Of a stretch of 11,211 bases of DNA, positions 1 to 5,097 are shown piece after piece. The position numbers and the translations under genes are program-made. Origin of the DNA: Dehalococcoidia bacterium (lineage in GTDB: Bacteria > Chloroflexota > Dehalococcoidia > UBA3495); assembly GCA_028822675.1 (NCBI GenBank), contig JAPKDE010000068.1:1-11211 (forward strand). Reading direction: 5' to 3'. Every line of letters starts with the position of its first letter. Position 1 is the stretch's first letter. The notes beneath the pieces are model-generated. The model saw only the letters and a list, made by a program, of their open reading frames with translations, ran no database searches and was not told the origin of the DNA.

Positions 1-7
1 AAGCAAA

Positions 8-35
8 AAAAGCCCCTTGAAACAAAATGGCTTTT
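8..35. terminator. Terminator-like hairpin, probably bidirectional
   Basis: Perfect 7-bp stem AAAAGCC (8-14) / GGCTTTT (29-35) with a 14-nt loop. Read leftwards the stem is followed by a run of seven T (complement of the A-run at 5-11), the better orientation. Read rightwards there are only four T. It could end a gene lying off the left edge of the window or a leftward transcript. Confidence 0.5.
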
Positions 36-54
36 ATCATTCTTAGTATCGGGC

Positions 55-92
55 AAAAAAGAGCGCCCTCAGAAATTTTTCTGAAAACGCTC
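55..92 (-). terminator. Leftward rho-independent terminator
   Basis: Stem GAGCG (61-65) / CGCTC (88-92), a 3x3 internal loop, then inner stem TCAGAA (69-74) / TTCTGA (79-84). On the minus strand the hairpin is followed directly by six T (55-60), the classical intrinsic terminator layout. There is no T-run on the plus side. No leftward protein gene lies just to the right of it. Confidence 0.5.
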
Positions 93-122
93 CACTACTA
101 CTGAACTGGTTGTTTTAAGTAT

Positions 123-188
123 CGACAAGTAGCTGCCTGGTTAAGTAGTTGTTTACTTTTTGTCGGTTTAGATTCTCATGAACCAGGC
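123..188. other. Interleaved inverted repeats, possible pseudoknotted leader
   Basis: Two perfect inverted repeats are interleaved: CGACAA (123-128) with TTGTCG (160-165), and GCCTGGTT (135-142) with AACCAGGC (181-188). A small AAGTA/TACTT hairpin (143-147/154-158) lies inside. Interleaving is the topology of an RNA pseudoknot. It sits 50 nt upstream of the zinc-ribbon ORF, so it could be a structured leader, but chance is a realistic alternative in AT-rich sequence. Confidence 0.25.
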
Positions 189-237
189 TGAGTTCGGTTA
201 TCAAAACGCCTAACAGAAATAGAAATTATGACCTTGG

Positions 238-510
238 TTGGCCAACAAATTCAAACATTTGTATGATCTGATGCCACATCTTTATCCAAGCTACGAAGTC
301 AACCGTACACAACGGTCTATCTGGGTAGAAATTCACCAACTATTGGGAAGAGCTAAGGTATGGGTTAACAAGTGTGAACGGTGCGGCTACGTCTGGGTGC
401 CCAGAACTGAATCTAAGCCTAAGGTTTGTCCTAACAAACGGTGCAAAAGCCTGTATTGGGATCGTCCGAGGTGTAGAAGTAATGAAGTGTTGGCCACCAG
501 CAAAAAGTAG
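238..510 (+). CDS. Small zinc-ribbon protein
   Basis: Up to 90 residues. The C-terminal half holds a zinc-ribbon pattern: C46-x2-C49 in CERCGYVW, then C64-x4-C69 (CPNKRC), ending in the basic-aromatic tail LYWDRPR. This resembles small uncharacterised bacterial and archaeal zinc-ribbon proteins with a W-x-PR...CP-x-C-x-S-x-x-W-D-x-PR signature; usually the second knuckle is CxxC, so the four-residue spacing here is slightly off. A fifth Cys (79) follows. The zinc-binding role is inferred from the motif; the molecular function is unknown. The start is uncertain: TTG at 238 is the first start codon after an in-frame stop at 229, ATG at 271 is the alternative, and neither has a clear Shine-Dalgarno sequence. 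The sequence is AT-richer than the rest of the window. It may be a real small gene or a remnant whose N-terminus has decayed. Confidence 0.5.
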   Translation: MANKFKHLYDLMPHLYPSYEVNRTQRSIWVEIHQLLGRAKVWVNKCERCGYVWVPRTESKPKVCPNKRCKSLYWDRPRCRSNEVLATSKK

Positions 511-534
511 GACACTTTTGTAATGAAGAGATCG

Positions 535-606
535 TGAGCCTGTCGAACCACTGGCCGGCACTAGTCATCTGCGACACCGCATCCTTCAACAAGCTCAGGG
601 CGAGCG
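535..606. repeat. REP-like inverted repeat, TTCGACAAGCTCAGG type
   Basis: The segment TGAGCCTGTCGAACC (535-549) and the reverse complement of 583-597 (TGAGCTTGTTGAAGG) match at 11 of 15 positions, giving an imperfect inverted pair about 33 nt apart. Both arms resemble the CCTTCGACAAGCTCAGGGCGA / TGAGCCTGTCGAACCAC palindromic element that I recall as dispersed in many bacterial genomes, including Chloroflexota. Here both arms are degenerate. Confidence 0.5.
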
Positions 607-640
607 AATGGCAGGCCACCACTAATCTCCAAGCCCCCCA

Positions 641-671
641 TCCTCGTTGTTCCACCGAAGGCTGGAATCCA
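641..671. repeat. Degenerate TGGATTCC...GGAA palindromic repeat
   Basis: On the minus strand this begins TGGATTCCAGCCTTCGG and continues TGGAACAACGAGGA. It forms a hairpin of TTCCA/TGGAA plus CC/GG around a 3-nt loop with a one-base bulge (650-667). It looks like a decayed copy of the dispersed repeat TGGATTCCCGCCTTCGCGGG-AATGACG that I recall from many bacterial intergenic regions. Assignment is from memory. Confidence 0.45.
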
Positions 672-739
672 CTGCGCCCAGGCCTACGCCGTGGCCCTTT
701 ATATAAACAACAGAAACAAACGGAGCACTCAACAAAAAG

Positions 740-767
740 AAAAGGGCCGCAGAAATGCGGCCCTTTT
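740..767. terminator. Bidirectional rho-independent terminator
   Basis: Perfect 11-bp stem AAAAGGGCCGC (740-750) / GCGGCCCTTTT (757-767) with a 6-nt loop AGAAAT. Read leftwards it is followed by a T-rich tract (complement of 731-739), so it is well placed, about 55 nt beyond the stop, to end the sulfurtransferase transcript. In the other direction it ends in four T and could serve the upstream zinc-ribbon gene. Confidence 0.85.
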
Positions 768-821
768 ATCGATTGCGTGATTACCAGCGTAACTTTACGC
801 TCTAGAAACTGAAGCTGTTCG

Positions 822-1664
822 TTATTTCTCGATGGGTGCGCCAACAATGCTGCCCCACTCAGTCCAGGAACCATCATAGTTGCGGACGTTTGAGAGTCCC
901 AACAGTTGGGTCAGTACGAACCAAGTGTGGGAGGAGCGCTCGCCGATCCGGCAATAGGCGATGGTCTCTTTGCTACCGTCGATCCCCTTGCCACCATAAA
1001 GGGCTTGCAGGTCGTCGGCCGACTTGAAGGTGCCGTCCTCGGCAACAGCCTGCCCCCACGGCACATTGGCCGCGCCGGGAATGTGGCCACCGCGCTGTGC
1101 GCCCTCTTGGGGAAGAGCCTCAGGGGCCAGCAACTCGCCGCTGAATTCAGCAGGGGCGCGGACATCAACCAAGTTGATGCTGCTGGCATTGACCTTGCTT
1201 AGGACCTGGTCACGATAGGCGCGGATGTCTTCATTGGCAGCCTTGGCGGTGTAAGACTTGGAACCGTGGTTGGCGGCGTCGGTGGTAAGTGCCTTGCCCT
1301 CGGCCTCCCACTTGGCGCGTCCACCGTTCATGAGTTTCACGTCATCGTGGCCGTAGTACTTCATCTGCCAGAAAGCCCAGGCAGCGAACCAGTTGTTGTT
1401 GTCGCCGTAGAGAACAACCGTGGTTCCATTGTCGATACCAGAGGAACCTAGAAGTTGTTCCATGCCCTCTTTACTCACCAGGTCTCGGCTAAGGGTTTGT
1501 TGGAGTTGAGACTGCCAGTTCCAGCCCACTGCATCGGCAATGTGTCCAGCGTTGTAAGCAGAGGTATCAACATCAACCTCAATCAATCTAACATTGGCGT
1601 CTGATCCATGTTCAGATACCCAGTCTGTGGTAACTAGTGATTCAGGATGTGCGTAATCAGCCAT
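822..1664 (-). CDS. Thiosulfate/3-mercaptopyruvate sulfurtransferase (tandem rhodanese)
   Basis: 280 residues, the usual length for two-domain rhodaneses. It transfers sulfane sulfur from thiosulfate (or 3-mercaptopyruvate) to an acceptor such as cyanide or a thiol, in the cytoplasm; no signal peptide is seen. The N-terminal rhodanese domain (about 8-125) is the non-catalytic one: its loop reads YGDNNNW, with Asp88 where Cys would be. The C-terminal domain (about 145-278) has the catalytic Cys238 in the loop CRIGERSSHTWFVL, the form typical of actinobacterial CysA-like thiosulfate sulfurtransferases. Also visible are LVDVRAPAEF (165-174) and GGHIPGAANVPW (192-203). The start at 1664 is chosen because AAGGGG lies 5 nt upstream; an in-frame ATG at 1772 would add 36 residues foreign to the family. 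The CRIGER loop favours thiosulfate over mercaptopyruvate, but substrate is inferred. Monocistronic: its own promoter and terminator are visible. Confidence 0.95.
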   Translation of the reverse strand: MADYAHPESLVTTDWVSEHGSDANVRLIEVDVDTSAYNAGHIADAVGWNWQSQLQQTLSRDLVSKEGMEQLLGSSGIDNGTTVVLYGDNNNWFAAWAFWQMKYYGHDDVKLMNGGRAKWEAEGKALTTDAANHGSKSYTAKAANEDIRAYRDQVLSKVNASSINLVDVRAPAEFSGELLAPEALPQEGAQRGGHIPGAANVPWGQAVAEDGTFKSADDLQALYGGKGIDGSKETIAYCRIGERSSHTWFVLTQLLGLSNVRNYDGSWTEWGSIVGAPIEK

Positions 1665-1692
1665 GATTTCCCCTTTTTTATTGTTAGCTTTA

Positions 1693-1721
1693 ATTATATG
1701 CCAAAGTAGTAATCGGCACCT
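1693..1721 (-). promoter_or_regulatory. Predicted sulfurtransferase promoter
   Basis: Perfect minus-strand -10 TATAAT at 1693-1698. At 17-nt spacing the -35 region (1716-1721, AGGTGC) is a poor match, so an activator may be needed. An imperfect dyad (1724-1739, GTGG...CCAC, 12 of 16 symmetric positions) lies directly upstream. The predicted transcript would have a leader of only about 20 nt. Confidence 0.4.
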
Positions 1722-1952
1722 TTGTGGTTGTGCACCCACGATAAACGGCCCGATTAACCGCGCCCAAACCATGAGACTGCCAATCCAATACTATCTTTGA
1801 TGCGTATTGACTGCAAAAAATCACAAAATAATGCAAGCGAAATCCGTTCTTAACCGGCAGGACCCGAATTTTTAACAAGATTAGGTAATATGCATCCCTC
1901 TGTCGGCGTTGTTCGTCTATAGTTGGACCAAAAATCGATAGGGCGCAGATGT

Positions 1953-2020
1953 GCCCGTTTAACGGCGATTCGCATTTAACCAAACGGCCAAACCCAAGCC
2001 TGTATGGCCGTGAAACGGGC
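1953..2020. repeat. Nested inverted repeats upstream of ftsH
   Basis: Outer perfect 8-bp arms GCCCGTTT (1953-1960) / AAACGGGC (2013-2020) enclose an inner perfect 7-bp pair ACGGCCA (1984-1990) / TGGCCGT (2005-2011). On the right side the two arms are separated by one base. The block lies just upstream of the predicted ftsH -35 box, so it could be an operator, or a leader structure if transcription starts further upstream. Confidence 0.4.
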
Positions 2021-2029
2021 GTAAATACT

Positions 2030-2056
2030 TTGCAATTTCAGGCTCTCTCCGATAAT
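2030..2056 (+). promoter_or_regulatory. Predicted ftsH promoter
   Basis: -35 TTGCAA (2030-2035, 4/6) and -10 GATAAT (2051-2056, 5/6) with 15-nt spacing; the overlapping TAATAT (2053-2058) would give 17 nt. The leader would be about 45 nt, ending in the AAGAGGT ribosome binding site at 2095-2101, 4 nt before the start codon. No CIRCE-type heat-shock operator was seen. Confidence 0.4.
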
Positions 2057-2105
2057 ATATAGTAGGAGTGGCTGTACGTTTTGAACGAGAAACTAAGAGG
2101 TAAAC

Positions 2106-4322
2106 ATGGGTAATAACCGGTGGCTTCGCAACGGCTTCGTGTACCTGATGATCGTCATCGGGGTAATAGTAATCTTCTACACTTTGTTGCCTAGCCTCGG
2201 CGCCAGCACTGAGGAACCATTAACCGCGGTGGTCGCCATGGCCAAAAACAATGACATTCGCGAGATTGTTATTGATGGCAGAACGCTCACCGTTTTCCCC
2301 AGAGGCACCAGCGCCTCCGGAGCTGACAGATTCACCAGTCGCATCGGCCGCGACACCGACGTGATTGGCATGTTGGTGGAAAGCGGCGTGACTGTGGGCC
2401 CGCCATCCGGCGTTCAGGTCATTTACAAAGGTTCCAGTGGCCTCAGCAGTTTCTTTGGGTTGATGCTGAACTTCCTACCCTTGATCTTCTTTGGTGGTCT
2501 GATTCTGTTCATGATGCGTCAAGCACAGGGCAGCAATAACCAGACCATGAGCTTTGGCCGCAGCCGTGCCAAGATGATGCCCTTCAACAAGCCTACTGTG
2601 TCGTTCGACGACGTAGCTGGCGTAGAAGAATCCAAAGAAGAACTCGCCGAAGTTGTCGAGTTCCTTAAGTTTCCCGAACGATTCCTAGCCCTTGGCGCCC
2701 GCATCCCAAAGGGCGTTCTCCTGGTTGGCCCTCCTGGCACCGGCAAAACGCTGATGGCCAGGGCAGTGGCTGGAGAGGCCGGCGTGCCCTTCTTCCACAT
2801 CAGCGGTTCTGAGTTCGTCGAGATGTTCGTTGGCGTAGGTGCCGCTCGGGTCAGAGACCTGTTTGAGCAGGCAAAACGCAACGCACCTTGTATCGTCTTC
2901 GTTGATGAAATTGACGCCGTTGGTCGCCATCGTGGCGCCGGTCTTGGCGGCGGACACGACGAAAGAGAACAAACCCTGAACCAGATACTGGTTGAGATGG
3001 ACGGCTTTGAGACCAACACCAACGTCATTGTGATTGCCGCCACCAACCGCCCAGACATTCTGGATCCAGCCTTATTGAGGCCTGGTCGGTTCGACCGACG
3101 CGTGACCATGGACCTGCCTGACATTGAAGGTAGAAAGGCCATCCTAAAGGTTCACGCGGCCGGCAAGCCCTTGGCTCCGGAAGTGACCTTTGACTCATTG
3201 GCCAAAGAGACACCAGGATTCAGCGGCGCAGAACTATCCAACCTGATAAATGAAGCAGCAATCATGGCGGCCAGAGGCAGCAAGAAACAGATCTTCATGG
3301 ACGACTTTGAAGAGGCTGTCGATCGTGTAATTGCTGGCCCACAGCGCAAGAACCGGCGGATTAACCCCCGTGAGAAGGAGATGACGGCCTATCACGAAGC
3401 CGGACACGCTCTGGTGGCCTGGGGCCTGGAATTCGCCGACCCGGTGCACAAAATATCCATCGTCGCTCGTGGACAGATGGGTGGACACACCTCCTTGGTC
3501 CCGGAAGAAGACCGGTACCTGTGGACCAAGAACCAGTTCGCCCACCGTATGGCCGTCACCATGGGCGGTAGGGTAGCCGAGCAAATTATCTTCAATGAAG
3601 TAACCACCGGAGCCAGCAATGACCTGGAACAGGCCACCAAATTGGCCATGGGAATGGTCAAGCGCTACGGTATGTTCAGCGCCAAAGTCTACGAGGCAAT
3701 GCCCATTAGCTCAGTCATTCAAAAGGCCAGAGACGGTGAGATTTCATCGATTGAGGTTTACGGCAATGACCTGCTGGTAACTATGAACGACGACTCTGAA
3801 TTCCGGTCTCGTAAAGAGGCCGATTTCCAGTTAGCCGAGTTCAACGAGAACCTGATTGCAAAAAGCCTCAAACCAGTCACAATCATCATCAATGATTCGC
3901 ACAGTCTTGATGGACTTGGAGCGCCCAGGACCTTTGGCAAGGCCGAAGAAATGGTGTTCCTCGGCCGGTCCTCTGGTGGAGAAGAAAGGGATTACGCCGG
4001 AAGGATGGGCGAGGAGATCGACCACGCAGTCTCCGAACTAATCAACGCTGCCTACGAGTTGGCCGTTGATACCATCACGCTCCATCAGTCAAAACTAGTT
4101 AGGCTGGCGGAATACCTGATTGAATACGAGACGGTGTCCGGTGAGGCCATGAACCGGCTGTTCAACACTGACGGTGAGTCTGGCGGCCAGACTGCCACTC
4201 CGCCCGTGGTGCCAGAGACACCGCCTGCTTACGCTGCCAGCCCCGAGACCTCTACTCCGGCTGGAAACCCACAGCCGGCGGCTTCAATGCCGTCGACCGC
4301 GACAGCGGACGGCGACGACTAG
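2106..4322 (+). CDS. ftsH: ATP-dependent zinc metalloprotease FtsH with an extra domain
   Basis: 738 residues, against about 610-650 for most FtsH. Membrane-anchored hexameric AAA+ protease that extracts and degrades membrane and cytosolic proteins. Order: TM1 (about 11-30), extracytoplasmic FtsH_ext domain (38-113), TM2 (about 114-137), AAA+ domain with Walker A GPPGTGKT (208-215), pore motif FVG (241-243), Walker B VFVDEID (264-270) and second region of homology ending RPGRFDR (325-331), then the M41 protease with HEAGH (His430, Glu431, His434) and third zinc ligand Asp506. All catalytic residues are present. Oddities: about 70 extra residues (533-601) interrupt the M41 domain between RYGM (520-523) and LGAPRTFGK (604-612) and look like a second FtsH_ext domain; the tail (about 690-738) is Pro/Ala/Thr-rich and disordered-looking. 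Start supported by AAGAGGT 4 nt upstream. A terminator follows the stop. hflK and hflC lie downstream but are separated by an opposite-strand gene. Confidence 0.98.
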   Translation: MGNNRWLRNGFVYLMIVIGVIVIFYTLLPSLGASTEEPLTAVVAMAKNNDIREIVIDGRTLTVFPRGTSASGADRFTSRIGRDTDVIGMLVESGVTVGPPSGVQVIYKGSSGLSSFFGLMLNFLPLIFFGGLILFMMRQAQGSNNQTMSFGRSRAKMMPFNKPTVSFDDVAGVEESKEELAEVVEFLKFPERFLALGARIPKGVLLVGPPGTGKTLMARAVAGEAGVPFFHISGSEFVEMFVGVGAARVRDLFEQAKRNAPCIVFVDEIDAVGRHRGAGLGGGHDEREQTLNQILVEMDGFETNTNVIVIAATNRPDILDPALLRPGRFDRRVTMDLPDIEGRKAILKVHAAGKPLAPEVTFDSLAKETPGFSGAELSNLINEAAIMAARGSKKQIFMDDFEEAVDRVIAGPQRKNRRINPREKEMTAYHEAGHALVAWGLEFADPVHKISIVARGQMGGHTSLVPEEDRYLWTKNQFAHRMAVTMGGRVAEQIIFNEVTTGASNDLEQATKLAMGMVKRYGMFSAKVYEAMPISSVIQKARDGEISSIEVYGNDLLVTMNDDSEFRSRKEADFQLAEFNENLIAKSLKPVTIIINDSHSLDGLGAPRTFGKAEEMVFLGRSSGGEERDYAGRMGEEIDHAVSELINAAYELAVDTITLHQSKLVRLAEYLIEYETVSGEAMNRLFNTDGESGGQTATPPVVPETPPAYAASPETSTPAGNPQPAASMPSTATADGDD

Positions 4323-4343
4323 GTACCCTAACAAAAGCCAAAT

Positions 4344-4379
4344 AAAAAAGAGGCGGGTTTTAGACCCGCCTCTTTTTTT
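4344..4379. terminator. Bidirectional terminator between ftsH and a convergent gene
   Basis: Stem GAGGCGGGT (4350-4358) / ACCCGCCTC (4364-4372), loop TTTAG, extended by six A:T pairs and ending in seven T on the plus strand (4373-4379). The A-run on the left serves as the T-run for the minus-strand gene that ends at 4408. Confidence 0.9.
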
Positions 4380-4407
4380 GCCTTGTTAATTAATTTGAGA
4401 ACTAGGG

Positions 4408-4689
4408 TTAAGACGCTGGTGTGACTTCAACCTCGGCCTCTTCTTGTTCCTTGGGTAGTTGTCTAAAGTAGATGCCCCATTCCTGCATCAACCCCTCAAC
4501 CGCTTTGTTATCCAAGGCGCTGAGTTCTCTGAAAAACCCGGCCAGGGCGTGGGCTGGCAGATTTTCTTTGCTGCAGACCCAGCTGCGCTCTGCGGGAACC
4601 ACATAGATTAGGCCCCGTTGGTGTTCGCATACAGCCTTGATTCGGGTCATGTCGTTTCCTGGGATAATATCCAGGCCAAATGTGGTCAT
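4408..4689 (-). CDS. Hypothetical protein, 93 residues
   Basis: I do not recognise a family. The protein is soluble-looking, with no transmembrane segment and no signal peptide. It has two Cys (21 and 39), too far apart for a simple knuckle and without partners. Residues about 43-75 look helical (a Leu/Ala-rich stretch with FFRELSALDNKAVEGLMQEW), followed by a short acidic tail (QEEAEVEVTPAS). The start at 4689 is supported by AAGGA 8 nt upstream, a perfect TATAAT at 4787-4792, and the shared terminator beyond its stop, so it is probably a real transcribed gene. It sits on the opposite strand between ftsH and hflKC. Whether it is linked to that protease complex cannot be told from sequence. 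Confidence 0.65.
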   Translation of the reverse strand: MTTFGLDIIPGNDMTRIKAVCEHQRGLIYVVPAERSWVCSKENLPAHALAGFFRELSALDNKAVEGLMQEWGIYFRQLPKEQEEAEVEVTPAS

Positions 4690-4786
4690 CTGCTAGGTCC
4701 TTAATTGAAATTAGTAGTTGCTTTAATCACTGATTATTGTCGACTTACCATAGTGAATGTAAGTGAAAACCTAGACAATAAAAAGC

Positions 4787-4815
4787 ATTATACCCTGCCT
4801 ACAATTGCATAATAG
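4787..4815 (-). promoter_or_regulatory. Predicted promoter of the 93-residue gene
   Basis: Perfect minus-strand -10 TATAAT at 4787-4792. The -35 region at 17-nt spacing (4810-4815, CTATTA) is weak. The leader would be about 90 nt. Confidence 0.35.
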
Positions 4816-4922
4816 TCGGACGCGGTGCCAAAACCAGAAATAATCCCAGCCGGGCTGCACAACATAATCTAGGTGAACTGCATCATAGATAAAGAATGCT
4901 GAGCGCGCCAATGCCAATGGCT

Positions 4923-4979
4923 AGGTTGTAGTTCAGATATTCCTAAGCCAGGTGACAGCAGGTGACAGGTTGTAGTTCA
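4923..4979 (+). repeat. Short direct repeats upstream of hflK
   Basis: The 13-mer AGGTTGTAGTTCA occurs at 4923-4935 and again at 4967-4979 (period 44 bp). Between them the 10-mer CAGGTGACAG is repeated in tandem (4949-4958 and 4959-4968), overlapping the second 13-mer. The block ends about 20 bp upstream of the predicted hflK -35 box. It may be a set of regulator binding sites or a local duplication. Confidence 0.6.
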
Positions 4980-5000
4980 TTTTTACCTGGGATGGTAGAA

Positions 5001-5029
5001 TTTACAGTGTTCAGTTGATAATTGATAAA
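5001..5029 (+). promoter_or_regulatory. Predicted hflKC promoter
   Basis: -35 TTTACA (5001-5006, 5/6) and -10 GATAAA (5024-5029, 4/6) with 17-nt spacing. Transcription would begin near 5036, inside or just before the leader hairpin. Confidence 0.35.
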
Positions 5030-5031
5030 TG

Positions 5032-5062
5032 GGCGCCCAGCCTTTATTAGTTGGCTAGCGCC
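5032..5062 (+). other. Stem-loop in the hflK leader
   Basis: GGCGC (5032-5036) pairs with GCGCC (5058-5062) and AGCC (5039-5042) with GGCT (5053-5056), with a small asymmetric internal loop and a 10-nt terminal loop. No T-run follows, so it is not a terminator. It ends 18 nt before the ribosome binding site and may stabilise the mRNA 5' end or be an operator. Confidence 0.4.
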
Positions 5063-5097
5063 ATAAAAAGCAAGATAAGCAAAAGGAAAATACAAAT

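Larger units (their letters stand above)
511..821. other. Intergenic region with degenerate repeats and a terminator
   Basis: No convincing gene in this stretch between two convergent genes. It contains two palindromic repeat-like segments (about 535-600 and 641-671) and a strong terminator hairpin (740-767). Open frames here on either strand run through the repeats and the terminator and have no family features. Confidence 0.7.
1665..2105. other. Divergent intergenic region, sulfurtransferase/ftsH
   Basis: 441 bp with no credible gene. It holds a minus-strand promoter near the left end, a nested set of inverted repeats at 1953-2020, and a plus-strand promoter and ribosome binding site for ftsH at the right end. 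About 1740-1950 shows nothing I can assign. Confidence 0.6.
4690..5097. other. Divergent intergenic region, hypothetical gene/hflK
   Basis: 408 bp without a credible gene. It contains a minus-strand promoter near 4790, short direct repeats at 4923-4979, a plus-strand promoter near 5001-5029, a leader hairpin at 5032-5062 and the hflK ribosome binding site AAAAGGA (5081-5087). Confidence 0.6.

Noticed and set aside
534..812. 92-residue plus-strand open frame
   Set aside because: It is built from the palindromic repeats and the terminator stem; no ribosome binding site and no domain.
431..877. 148-residue minus-strand open frame
   Set aside because: It runs through the terminator hairpin, both repeat remnants and the ends of two real genes, and has no recognisable family feature.
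1665..1772. N-terminal extension of the sulfurtransferase to an ATG at 1772
   Set aside because: The extra 36 residues are unlike the family, cover the TATAAT box, and the internal ATG at 1664 has a ribosome binding site.
1690..1983. 97-residue minus-strand open frame in the ftsH upstream gap
   Set aside because: Low-complexity translation with no motif; it covers the promoter and the inverted repeats.
2519..3142. 207-residue open frame antisense to ftsH
   Set aside because: Shadow of the ftsH coding frame; composition (Ser/Pro/Arg-rich) is typical of antisense translation.
3681..3908. FtsH insertion as an assembly or frameshift artefact
   Set aside because: The frame is continuous, codon use matches the flanks, conserved M41 sequence resumes directly after it, and the insert itself has domain-like similarity.
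4949..4968. Start of a CRISPR-like array
   Set aside because: Only two abutting 10-bp units with no spacers; too short and too few to be an array.
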